The position numbers and the translations under genes are program-made. From positions 3,784,001-3,848,000 of the forward strand of contig NC_088324.1 of assembly GCF_910592395.1 (NCBI RefSeq): DNA of 64,000 nt, in the 5' to 3' direction. The DNA comes from Lineus longissimus. Taxonomy: Eukaryota > Nemertea > Pilidiophora > Heteronemertea > Lineidae. The notes under the pieces are model-generated. The model had not been told where the DNA came from and did not search any database. It saw only the letters and a list, made by a program, of their open reading frames with translations. Position 1 is the first letter of the stretch. Every line of letters starts with the position of its first letter. Positions 11,019 through 22,600 of this stretch are shown piece by piece.

Positions 11019-11137
11019 AGCTTCCTGTGCTGTCGTAGATTCTAAACATGACTTTACAGTGCAGAGCATAGTAATACTGTTCTTAGTTATGCTACCCCTT
11101 ATTAAAGAGTCGGCCGGATGAGAATCCGACCGATGCA
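11019..11137. repeat. 119 bp direct repeat, copy 2
   Basis: This is the same-orientation copy of 10177-10295, ending GACCGATGCA. The high identity of the pair suggests a recent joint origin. Confidence 0.85.
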
Positions 11138-12352
11138 GCTGCTGGAGTACTTTCTTTTTTTCAGCTACCTTAATATGAAAACTTGATGATCTTTTTTTTG
11201 TCAAATTGATATTGGGATCTTATTGGTGAGAGGATCCAGTATGTTAGGTTATGTCGAAGCCACGAGGTGTTTAGATAAGCAGTGCGTAGGAGTAACTACC
11301 ACATGTGTACTTATATCCCATACTATAAACTAATTAACATTTATTCTTGTTTCCGTTTGGGCATGCGCACGGATGTAGAGCACTGGACCAGCGACTTCAG
11401 GCTATGACCTCATTATCTCGCGCTCATCTAATTGACCAAACAATTGTTTTTGATTCTCACGATATCGGGTGTGGAATGCATGTATGATAATTAACTAATT
11501 ATAATCAATTTAGCTTGTTTTGGCACTTTTCGAACCATATTAGCAACAGAAAATAACCAAGCTCTAATTTGGCGGTGTTTCGCACCATTGAAGAAGTGTC
11601 CTGATTAATGACGTAGCACAAGTTCCAGGCACTCTATTGCATGTAGCGTCATGCTTGATACATGGATGAAGCATAGGGGCTCATGTCCTGCAAAAAGTCA
11701 ATCATTTTCTGGATCGTTTGTGGTCGGAATGAATTTTAGGTTCAAAACACTGGGATATGATGGAACGATCAATTTTGGTAGATTTGATGATTATCCGTGA
11801 GCTATTGTGGAGAGCGATGCAACATTTCTGAACATCTTGAACCAAACTTTACACCATACGTTGTCAAGCTATTCTGGGCATGCGCACTGGCTGGTTACGA
11901 ATTGAGGAGTATGGTTGATGATGCGCGGATATTAATTTGATAACATTTAAGTATGTTTCACAGTTGTTACCCAGCCATACAAATATTTTCAGGTACATTT
12001 ATTTGAGCTTCTCAAAAAACCGCATCATACTAGAACATAAAATATATATGGGGCAAAGACATGGAATACGTGTGTACGCTTTTAGACATAGAACGACATG
12101 AACGCTATCTGTTAAATGCCTAAATTGCATTGTGATAGCTTGAAATCCCATCTCTGAGAGCAAAAAAAATCAATCAATTTTCCCGACTTTCCAAATAGGA
12201 TCAGGCAGGCCTTCCAACTTGCCGAGCTAGCTTGTTGAAGAAAAGGGGAACGTTTTACAATAATGTGAAACGTCGTACAACAAAATACCGTCGTACTGTT
12301 CATCTAGCTGGGAGCCTGATAAACTGCTGATCATCTTAGTTTGGAATAGAAT
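11138..12352. other. Intergenic stretch, nothing recognised
   Basis: AT-rich sequence with no supported gene, RNA or repeat structure. Frames such as 12112-12303 minus show no domain or conserved composition. Confidence 0.5.
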
Positions 12353-12486
12353 GTAAGGTAGAATGGGATATTTGTAGCCCCGGTTTATTTGTAGCCCCTG
12401 CATTGTTTGATGCAGGGGAATATCAATCAATATCACAGGCAGGGGCTACAATTAAACCGGGGCTTCAATTACCCATTCTACCTTAC
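12353..12486. mobile_element. 134 bp hairpin MITE
   Basis: GTAAGGTAGAATGGG at 12353 pairs with CCCATTCTACCTTAC ending at 12486. Inside, GTAGCCCCGGTTTA and TAAACCGGGGCTTC, then GTAGCCCCTGC and GCAGGGGCTAC, also pair. The unit folds into a near-complete hairpin. There is no coding capacity and no certain target duplication. Confidence 0.85.
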
Positions 12487-12949
12487 GTCCTTTTAAAACA
12501 CTCTGTTAGTTGGGTTCAGGCGTGATAGTGTTGAATTCATGATCTCGTCTAGCGATAGCTGTGTCATCATTGCAGGTGGCTTCCAACTTGTAGTGAAATT
12601 AATGTTGTTTCTCAGGTCACACATTTATTAATTAGGCCAAAGGCATTGCGATGTCAGACCCATCCAGACTAAGATAACACGACAGCATATGCACCTCTGT
12701 CAGAAATTATTAACCACCGGATGTTTGTAAGTTACTCCGTGATCCCCCAATATTTTTACACTAATTTCGATGCATGGTAGATAGATCATTTGTCCATCAT
12801 ATGGCATTTTTTAGTGATTTTTCTGATCAATAGCCTGACTCGGGTTTTACCGTTGTTCGAAGTATGCCGATCCGATTGAGATTTTCTGAAACTCCTAAAT
12901 TCCTGAAAATTTTCATCTGTAAAATCTTCCAGTGCTCAGGATATTTTGG

Positions 12950-13416
12950 GATGGGGTTCCTTGGACTGTCACAACCCAGTAGGTATATGGTCAGAACCTA
13001 GTAGACAACCAGTAGCTTCAGTCTGGACCTTGACATCAAATACTTTGAAGTTCAGCATGAGACAAACCAGTCCATTAGATGCATGGTCACAACCTAGGAC
13101 AACTAGTAAATGCAGCCTGGATCTTTGTATCAATTAATTTGAAGCGTAGGTTGAGAAAAACCAGCCCAGCAGATACATGGTACAATCTTGGGACAACAAG
13201 TCACAGTTTGGACCTTTACATCTAGTCCTGTGAGGTGTAGGTTGTGACAAACTAGTCCAGTGAACATGGTCCAGCCTAAGCCGGGACAGCCATGCAGTAA
13301 TTGCCATCGGCATTACATCAGGGACAACCAATAGTTTCATAGTGCAAGGCGAGGACCAAGGGGTATGATTTTCTTAGCCCGCATTCATAGCCAGTAAAAA
13401 CTTGCCTATGCATAAA
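12950..13416 (+). repeat. Tandem-cored dispersed repeat (family A), copy 1
   Basis: Degenerate tandem units of about 95-100 bp are built around CAACCCAGTAG, GCATGGTCACAACC, AGTAAATGCAGTCTGGA, TTTGAAGTGCAGG and GAGACAAACCAGTCCA. The array ends in a fixed tail, GGGGTATGATTTT then TAGCCCGCATT and AGTAAAAACTT. The same order of units and tail occurs at 31766-32385 and 63360-64000. There is no coding frame. It lies within the 1.9 kb inverted-repeat element. Confidence 0.85.
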
Positions 13417-13853
13417 ACTTCTTAGCCCTTAACCTAGTTTTCACCAAAGGTTGCCGAAGATTTCCTGGCAAAAGTAAATTGCTTAAGTGGAACGCATATA
13501 GCCTATTTCAGGTAATACTTAAATGAAATAATTTATCCATAGGCCCAAGTTTTTTCCTTATCTCCAAACGTTGTCAGTTTCACGATGATACCTTTTTTGC
13601 AATAGCTCCCAGCCAGTAGAAATTGCTGTCACAAATCAATGTTGGCTAAATTTAGGCAGGGTGCTTGCATAATGATGTCTGGAGAGGTCATCAATACAAA
13701 AATACGCCTAGTAGTATTCTGTTAGGATCATGCATTACCGTGAGTTGAATCTGCACAGGCCAATACAGCTAGGAGCATGACTTTTCTCAAAAAGAATTGC
13801 GCCAGGCAACCGAATTGGACCCAACAGGAGAAAGAGATATTAGAAATCTATTA

Positions 13854-13958
13854 GAGATTTATTGAATGGTATCGAAGGCGATTTACATAATTCGCCTCGT
13901 TAAAATGAGGCATTTGGACCAGGATGTACGTTCCGTCAATTACACCAACAACATATCT
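13854..13958 (-). pseudogene. PIF/Harbinger transposase fragment (DDE_Tnp_4-like)
   Basis: A 35-codon minus-strand stretch reads VVGVIDGTYILVQMP, then NEANYVNRLRYHSINL. This matches the conserved block of Harbinger transposases around the first catalytic Asp (V-x-G-x-I-D-G-T-H) and the following YxNRKGYHS-x-N motif. A stop precedes and follows it. Only this block is recognisable; flanking translations give weak hints such as RLPGA. It is a decayed remnant with no function as read. Confidence 0.75.
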
Positions 13959-14580
13959 CTAAAGACTCGTTGTCTTCAAAAGACTCGTGTCATCCTACCA
14001 CCTCAGTCGACCACGAGGAAAATATTTGAAAATACGAGATGTTAAGATGTTTTACGCATATCACTTAGGATAAAGAGCATCTTAAGGTAATACTTAAGTA
14101 AGGACATTTTCACACTTACGATGCTTTATGCAAACTGGCCCAGACATGTTTTTATATGCCGCGGACACATGACTCATAAAAGGCCTGACTACAGGAAAGG
14201 CCTGATTGGGCTTTTGTCAATAGGAACATAGTAAACCTTGAGGGGGCATCTCAGAGTGCTGTTCACTAGACACGAAAGCAGAGTGCAAAAATCCCAACAA
14301 AGTTGCCATTTTTAAGTTTTGAAATCTGTTGATAGTGATATCCATCTATGCAAACACTGGAAGATTTTATAGGTGAACATTTTAGGATTTGCAGAGTTTC
14401 AGAAAATCTCAGTCTGACCGGTAAACTTCGAACAACGGTAAAACCCGAGTCAGTCTATTGATCAGAAAAATCACTAAAAAATGCAAAATGATGGACAAAT
14501 GATCTATCTACCTGCATCAAAAACAGGTGAAAAAATATTGGGTGATCACGTATCGTGTGGTAAATAGTTTCTGACCGAGA

Positions 14581-15147
14581 TTTTACATGTACATGTAGTG
14601 TGTTGTAACGAAATTGTTCGTAATAAATTTCAATTAGACCGCATGGTTTTGATATAATCTGAACATTACATGGATATTACTTTTGTTCATTGGGGTATTC
14701 CTCAGCTGGTATTGCGACGTTCACATATTTGTGCAACGGTCTGACGTTGTATTAACAAATGTAACCTTTGCTAAATGATGAAAAGTCGATTACATATATG
14801 TAACAGTTGATGCGAAATAACTGTATCCACCAGACAACCATGGCCGACCACAATCACTCTACCACAAACATCCCCAAAGCAGTAGTCAAAGAACACATAG
14901 ACAAACGCATCCCGATGATGATTGCATTGGTTGCTACGGCAACGCGCAACAGAAATTGGCGCAAAATGACTTCACCTGTTTAGTAATGCGATAGAGAAAT
15001 AAGCTGGCGATAAATAAACAATATAGGGTAGCGGTAAATCCCGGATATCTGCAGAAATAATTTGATATGACAAACGGGCAGGTGGTGACTTTTTTTATCA
15101 AACGACTGGGCGCCGGGATCGGGTAATCATGAGACTATATTGAACTA
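14581..15147. other. Short spacer with a 47-codon frame
   Basis: The stretch between two mobile elements contains one notable frame at 14840-14983. It starts in a good Kozak context (ACCATGG) and encodes 47 residues beginning MADHNHSTTNIPKAVV, ending in TAG. No domain is recognised and no splice partner is obvious. It may be chance or a first exon. Confidence 0.25.
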
Positions 15148-16224
15148 CATTAAAGAAGAGTCTTTCAAATAAAGAGTCAGGCAACTAGGGAACATTTCAA
15201 CATCAAAGACACTGACTATTCCGAAAGACACGCGTTGGGACAGAGCTCTCTCGGGTCACGTGGTACACCCAAGCCAATTCCTCATAACTGGACTTTGAAC
15301 ATTTCTTCGATCAGCTGAACATTGCCGTTACAAACATCCCGTTTTAAAGCAAACGTCTTCTTCAAAGTCGCTGATCCCTATAAAACTATGTGGATATAAT
15401 GTCAAAGATAACATTTATATGAATAATTTTGACCGACTACAACTAGTTTTATAGCAGGTTTAATTTCGCGTTCGCGGTAAAAAAACTAAAAGAACATGAA
15501 AAAATGCAAAACGTCTCGTTTTTTGTGGTAAGATGTTCACATGTTTAGAAATCCCATTTTATGTCTATTAAAATGTTTCTAATTCAATGCAACTGTTATC
15601 TAATTGGATATTTGATAGTGTTGTGATTTTGAAGCCCAGTTTCTAGTTTATTTAAATTAGAAAACGGTTCATTTTCCCATTAATGAGTTTGTTTTGGCAC
15701 ACATATAAGCGCAAATTCGTGTGAGGTATACCGCTCCAGTATTGTTGAACACGCAATTTGGCTTGAACCTAACAAACATTTATGATGTGTTCATCAATTT
15801 TTGAGTCACCTTATAAAAAACAATTTACAGTATAAATTGCCATTGATTACAACCTGATTATAGATTTTTTTATATCAAATTGCAAGCAGATGAGAGTGCA
15901 TGCAGCTTATTGCGGTTTGATTATTGTTATGCTTTGCAATTAGCAGCAAATCAACACATCTGTCTAAATTCTTAGATCGTTCTTATCAATATAAAATATT
16001 ATTGTATGTACATGTATTTGTAACCAGATAAATCATGTGTGTACCTGATGTGTAGAGTAAATATTTTGAATTTTGGTCGTTCCATCATTGTTTTGCACCT
16101 CAGCTCAGTTTGTAGCTGAATTAAAAAGGGCTTCATCATGGTTTTCAGTTAATTGCCCGAGAGAGCTGTGGGATCAAAGGAAACTTTCCGTGGCCTGACT
16201 CTTTATTTGAAAGACCCATTAAAG
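15148..16224. mobile_element. hAT-like non-autonomous element, 1.06 kb, with 8 bp duplication
   Basis: The left end AGTCTTTCAAATAAAGAGTCAGGC (15159 onward) pairs with its reverse complement ending near 16215. CATTAAAG flanks both sides (15148-15155 and 16217-16224), an 8 bp target duplication as made by hAT elements. The partner copy at 58286 begins TAGAGTC, fitting the loose hAT end consensus. The interior has no transposase. It shares sequence with 58286-59180 in the same order, so this is a family. Two or three bases at the right tip seem lost. Confidence 0.8.
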
Positions 16225-17561
16225 CAACACTCGTGTGAAGTGTTACTTAACAAGATATGTGTGCAAGGAAGATTAGGCTCGGGATGTCGGGTGATATCCA
16301 ATTGAGGATGTATTCGGCACTAATAATATGGAGTTGACCTAATTCTCTAGTCACGACATGAGAGGGAAATGCCATTCCTCCCAGCATACTACTTCTTACA
16401 AATGCTTGACTTGTAGTGTTTTTGAAAGTTGAAAATGATTACTCTTACCGGTGATTTATTTGATATTGTCCTTTATGTAAGTACATGTGATGGAAATAGA
16501 GCTGTTCTACCTTTGTTTTGGAAAAGTTCGATCTACAGCGTGACCCAAAACAATTGCAACCCACAACATGGTTAATATAATAATTTACGATCTGGACTCT
16601 CCGTCAATGCTTTGGATTTGTACAAAGAACGATCCGAACTTAGCATCAAATTATGCCTTTCCAGCAAAACTGTGCACACTGAGTATCGAACTAACTGAAC
16701 AATCCGCCGAACAATGCAACAGATCCTACACGGACCCACACATCCACTTTTTCGGCGAATGCACTGCCTTCAGCAGTAACATATGTTTCTGGGACAGCAT
16801 AGAACAAAAAATGTGATGTGTATGTTTGTAGCACACTATGGAACATGACAGACAATGAACTTGTGGAAACATTGCTTGGGAAGCAAAAAGATGGCCTGGA
16901 TTTTGACGTAATGTCACAAGTTCTTGGTGTCACTGCCGCCACCTGGCGGCCTTGAGGAAGAATGGTATGGAGATTAGTTCACAGACACTTTTTCTTTTCT
17001 TTTCTGTTTTGTGCAATTTTGTTGTGGTTGTTATACCTTGTTGTTCTGTAATCTTCTAGCTTGGAGGAAATACAGAAATAATGTATATTTTACACTCATC
17101 TATCAGATTCTGCTTGTTAAAGAGATAGATAACAAAACAGTCATGAAAGTTTCAGTTCTAACGGTGGATCCTAGAACAAATTATCAGAGCCAGAAAATAA
17201 AATATGAAAATAAAACTTGCTGGTCGAAAACCATTTTCAAATTATTTTTTGCTACAACGAAATAATTTACCGCGAACAAGCTACAGTATATACAGTAGTT
17301 CCTCGCATAGCTCGCAGTCTGACCCAGGCCTGATTTGAAAAAATTCTAAGTCCAGCGACGTTGTCAATTTTTTACTCCAACAATAGCGATTATTTCCATT
17401 TTACTGCAACAATAGACGTTGATGACCCGACCTATGCACCAACCTGCGCGTTACGGGATACTCAGTAATGTCAATCCTGGAGGTTACATGGCGTTTGCGA
17501 GCAATGTTGAAACATGCTACATGTGTTGTCAAAGCTTGAGATCATTGAGCTATTAAGTCCA
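16225..17561. other. Spacer left of the 10 kb element, short frames only
   Basis: No supported gene. A plus frame 16568-16816 (82 codons) and a compact frame 16845-16955 (36 codons starting MTDNELVETLLGKQKDGLDF) read somewhat like protein but match nothing I know and have no clear splice sites. The latter is the better candidate for a small exon. Confidence 0.3.
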
Positions 17562-18215
17562 CTCTCTAAAAAGTAAAGAGTGAAATTTCACTCTAATTGA
17601 TTGAAAATTCACTCTTTTTTGGAGTGGGCCAGTGACCACTCGAAAAAGAGTGAATTTCACTCTTAAGAAAGAGTGAAAAATATTCACTCTTTCAAGAGTG
17701 ATTTTTTCACTCAATAAGAGTGAGAATCTCACTCTTTTCCAAGAGTGAACATGACTCTTTTCAGAGTGAAGAGCACTCCATAAGACGACAATATTTTTCA
17801 CTCTCTCGGAGTGAGTTTTCACTCTATTTCTAGTGAGTTTCCACTCCATAAGATGTCGCTTCCTTTCACTCTCTTGGAGTGAGTTTTCACTCTGTATCTA
17901 GTGGGATTCCACTCCTTAAGATGTCCACTACTTTCACTCTCTTGGAGTGAGTTTTCACTCTGTATCTAGTGGGATTCCACTCCTTAAGATGTCCCCTACT
18001 TTCACTCTCTTGGAGTGAGTTTTCACTCTGTATCTAGTGGGATTCCACTCCTTAAGATGTCCACTACTTTCACTCTCTTGGAGTGAGTTTTCACTCTATA
18101 TGTAGTGGGATTCCACTCCTTAAGATGTCCACTACTTTCACTCTCTTGGAGTGAGTTTTCACTCTACATCTAGTGGGATTCCACTCCTTAAGATGTCTAC
18201 TACTAAATCTTCCAG
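17562..18215. repeat. Subterminal array of ACTCT/AGAGT palindromes and a 68 bp tandem repeat
   Basis: From 17562 to about 17800, CACTCT and AGAGTGA alternate at irregular spacing and form many small hairpins. From about 17800 to 18200 the array becomes regular with a 68 bp period: the word CTTGGAGTGAG starts at 17873, 17941, 18009, 18077 and 18145. Each unit holds two palindromes, CACTCTCTTGGAGTG and AGTGGGATTCCACT. The right end of the element (27527-27708) carries the same CACTCT...AGAGTG motif without the 68 bp period. Confidence 0.93.
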
Positions 18216-18313
18216 ATGAGTTTTCACTCAGTTTCCTTGCTCTGGGTCCAAGTCAGAAGCAAAGTCAGAAAATACAAAAACGATGAGCAGTTATGTATGA
18301 AATAGAGCACTTT

Positions 18314-18319
18314 TTTATT
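18314..18319 (-). terminator. Likely poly(A) signal of the SAM-domain gene
   Basis: AATAAA on the minus strand, about 1.37 kb downstream of the stop codon at 19686 and about 100 bp before the palindromic array begins. The intervening 18320-19685 has no other gene and is read as 3' untranslated sequence. Choice of this signal is inference; other AATAAA-like words exist. Confidence 0.4.
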
Positions 18320-19685
18320 CAATGGAGACTAATGGCATTTCTACATTTTCATAAAATCAATACATGTAATTGCTCTTTGTAAACTTTTACACACCAATGG
18401 CACTGCACAGCATTGCTCTACATTACAGTCCTTTTTATATTTTTACCTAACTTTGCTGACATCACAAACTACATGCCTAAGCTTTCAACACTTATTTCAA
18501 ATGAAAACATACCCAAGGGTTAGCTGACATAGATTGAATCGCAAATCACATTATACACACGATTTCATTAAAAAGATGCTACAAAATGCGTCTACTTTAC
18601 AGAGTGACCCAAAAGGACTATCCTCATAAGCTGAACAATCAATGCACCTTTAGCACACCCTGTACAGGATGAGGGCTCATACTACCCACATGTAGAGCTT
18701 CACAAATGGAACAATAATTGCAATCGAAAGTTGATACTGCCTGACTTCTATGTTCTTTAGAACCCACCACTCACGATGAAGAATCCCTGCTGAATTTAGG
18801 GGCAACTCATACCAATAATTGGCAATTTTTCAAAGTACCCAATCTAGATCCCACTTACAATTTGAATCATAATTTACATGCTCAGTCCCACACAGAAGTT
18901 TGAATCTACCCTGTGCACTTCATGCAAAGAAAATACTGCGGTTGAAATCTGACTTACCACCATATCTCATTACTGACCATGCAAACAAAGTACAACAAAT
19001 ACATAAAATACACATTTTATCAAAATAAACAATATTGGCTTCATTAATACAGCTAGTTTTTGCAAGAAATGCATATCATGCACATTGCATGAGCGATATG
19101 TGAAATAATAATCCAATCAAGTACCTAAACAATATATATTTGTATCACAAATACATGTATACTGTTCCAAAAGAACAAAATATTAGGACCTTCATCAGGC
19201 ATCTTACCAAACAAGCTTCAGACATTCAAATTTCAGTACATACACAATTAAAAAATTATCACGAACTCTTCACAATGTTTGCCAAAAGAACTTTATGACT
19301 AGTTTCCACCCAAACAGTAAGTTGTATAACTGTACTAAGACTAGAGTTTTGTCAGTGTCCTGAGAAATAACATACTGTAAGATCGTAAAAAACATATTTT
19401 TAACTAATAAACATACAAGTGGTAAAAACGTTTCACAGTGTTGGGGCTACCTGCCAGGGAGGTTATTGCGCTCTATGTCATTATGTAAAGAGAGTAATTA
19501 CAAAATACACGCTTTTCTAAGAGGATGTTGCAGGCAACATGTAGTTCATAATACTTGTTTAAAATTTCGTTTAGCAACAGGCACATTCTTTTATATTCCA
19601 ATACTAAATGAATGATACACTACAATCTACTTAAGAGCTTATACACATTCTGGCAAGTAGCCTACCCTAAAGTTGTACAGAGATT

Positions 19686-22600
19686 CTATTGGGCTTTAAT
19701 GCTGGCCAGCAAAGATGTAACTTGTGGCTGTAGTGTCGTTCCATCTAGTTTATACATAGTAACTGAAATGAACTGGTAGAAACATTCTACCTGGAGAGGA
19801 TAATGTACATTGAATATGAAAAATATTTTGAACAGCCTGTCAAAGGCATCCAAGATTGTCTTTCCCCCGGGTATCACGACATTTTCACAGATTATATAAA
19901 AGCTTTCTCCAGCCTGGCTCTCCGCTTTTCCTACTCGAAGAATGAAGGGCTGCGAAAACTGTTCGCCTTTTTTCAAGGCAAAATCATCAATGTCAGCACA
20001 CATCTGAAATAATAATAATTGTTACAAGTAAAATAATTGTTACAATGAACAAGGTGATTCAGTGCACACAAACTCAGTAGCTGAAAAGGAATGAATGCAG
20101 CTTCCTGGATGCAGATGGACGACTGCAAAATAAATAGTGTATTGCATACTTACAAGATTCATACTCTTGGGATTGACAAGTGCTGTCATGAATTGATAGG
20201 TGTTCTCATTACAGAAGTCTCATTAATTCAATGTAATAAATACTAATTTGGTATCAAATGCTGTGTTTTTAATAGAGAGGGTGTCTTAAACATATTAAAG
20301 CACAGTATCTGCCCCATTTCTTGTCCAGAAACCAAATCGCAATTTACGCTTCTTAGCAGTTCTGCAGACTATACTTCACATGTCTAGTAAATTTCGATGA
20401 CTTACAGTTTTTTCCTGAACAATGAAGCTTAAACTCTCCACTCTGCTTCAAGCTGACGACCCTGCTGACTTCGACTTCTTGCCTATGGCTTTATTGTAAT
20501 TACTAGATGGAAGCAACAACGCAAGGACGAAAAGTGCACAGAGGTCACCTGAAAATATATAATAAAAAAAGAGTTTGAATACAAACATCACTGAGTCTTG
20601 AGTGCAGCTGTCAGGGCGGCACAGTCATTGGCAAGAACATTGTTCAAAATGAACACTGATACCACATTTCTTTGAGGGTGAGATAAAAATCCTACTAGTT
20701 GGGGCTACTCTTGTGAAAGAGAGTGCTTTCTTTTGAACAGAATGGGAAATATGCTTGGGTTTCTGTTTTTTCTTGAGTACATTGCTTGACAAATCACTCA
20801 AAACTAATTATGGTTAAAAATGACTGACACATACAATGTAGCTTATGCTATGCTCTAAACTAAAAATATTCCTTTTCAATGCAAAAGAGTTAGTACCGGT
20901 AGTATCAACGTAAGATTTTTTCCACTCCTTATAGCAATGTGCTATGACACAATACTTTCAGCAGTTACTGTAGTTACCTTGGGCGTGTCCTGTCTTTTCA
21001 AACTGGCTGATCAGTGTGTCAATGACATTGCTCTCCTGGGCCTTTGCAACTTTCATCAACTTGTCCTTGAAATCAGCCGTAAAATTTGCGAAGAAATTCA
21101 CACCTTTATCAGGATGAAGCTCCTCAAAATCAATGTTGATCTGGAATAAGAATAAAGAGTATTTGAATATTTGATACTGAACTGGCAGTTACATGTAGTT
21201 GTCTTATGAAGACAGACTGAAAGTACAGGACAAAATCTGAGGGTTCAATAATAAAGGAACGTTGCTCATCATCCAGAGATTTCATTTCACTCACATCAAA
21301 GAGTATAAAACTAGCCCAATTCTGATTAAAAATAAATGCAGGTTAAAATCATTGAGCTTTGGATACCTCTAGACTCCTTTTGCACTATTTTATTATGCAT
21401 CTGGTCCAAGATGTGGGGAGCTGCAAGTGCAACCAAAATAAGATGGATTGTACATGATGTTCCACTAAACATTGATATCCTGTGACCAATGCCAATTAGA
21501 GGGAATCCAGTCCAAATAGGAACATGAATTGCGTAATATTTCTATTATACATACCAATTCTGGCATATCCCGCAGTCGCGGATTAGCATTGAGTACCGCT
21601 GTCATGGTCATGTCTTGTTTCACAATATCATCCCATCGTTGACGACAAGTTTGGGCATGATATTCACGTATCTTTGGCATGTTTTCTCTTGTAGGAGGTG
21701 TGTGTTTAAGCCACTCAATCTGTAAATAAGTTGATGAAACAAACTTACGCACAAAAACAAAGCTTCGCCTAAAATGGAACAAATTTGTGCACGGCAAGAG
21801 AACGCAGAACAATAATTCAACATGCATTAAAATCAAAGTATTTGGAGATTTTCAGGTTTGATGACATTCTCATTTGAGAAATAAAAGGATCCTGGCATGA
21901 AATGGTCTTCTGCTAGACCAACTATCATTCACATGAATTTTCATTTGACATGAACCAACTGGAAATAGTGCGTTTGTGCTTACCTTTTTTCGGATCTCTG
22001 TAACATTTTCCGGGAGTTCATCTATTGCTGACGATGTTCCTGATAAATTCCCTGGCGTGGGAAGAGGGAGTTTCCTTTTCACTGCTGTTGAACATCTCTG
22101 CTTATCCTTTGGACGGTCAGCACTTCTAATTGTCTTCAGTCTATACTCAATATAGCCATGGCCATTGTCATAGTAGTGTTCCTAGAAGAGACAAGCATCC
22201 ATACTTAATTCTAGGGTCTTGCACTTAATCACATTAGAGCTGGCAATAGGATCCATGCAGAGGCGAATGCCTCCTGCATTCTTCTTCACTGCTATGGGAA
22301 GGAAACTTAATAACATAAAACAGAAGTAATCCTTCCCAAGAGTTGATCAACATCCTTCTGCATTTCGTAGCACAGTGAATTGCTTGAACTTAAAGTACGA
22401 AATTCAATGATTTGAAACACTTATTACATGACCACTAGCATCCAACGAATCGTCTTTGAGACAGGGGAACTGTTCGACCATTGCGATCGCCAAAGCTTCT
22501 TTCTGAGGCCCAGTTGGATACCTAGAAACAAGAAAAATATACAATCTTTAACTCTCAACATACATGTACATGTAGGTCAGTTTAGGTTACATGTAATTTT

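Larger units (their letters stand above)
12695..14580. mobile_element. 1.9 kb element with inverted ends of about 230 bp
   Basis: The stretch 12695-12935 is the inverted copy of about 14345-14580. Landmarks are GTAGATAGATCATTTGTCCATCAT, TCTGATCAATAG, CGGGTTTTACCGTTGTTCGAAG and AAAATCTTCCAGTG, each found reverse-complemented near the other end. The interior holds a tandem-cored dispersed repeat (12950-13416) and a Harbinger transposase remnant (13854-13958). The remnant suggests, but does not prove, that this is a decayed PIF/Harbinger element. No 3 bp target duplication could be assigned. Confidence 0.8.

Noticed and set aside
13134-13340. Minus frame resembling the one at 63800-63997
   Set aside because: Both are read from the family A repeat tail, so similarity is at DNA level and not evidence of a shared protein.
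17553-17849. 98-codon minus frame across the ACTCT array
   Set aside because: It is translation of the palindromic repeat; residues simply cycle with the motif.
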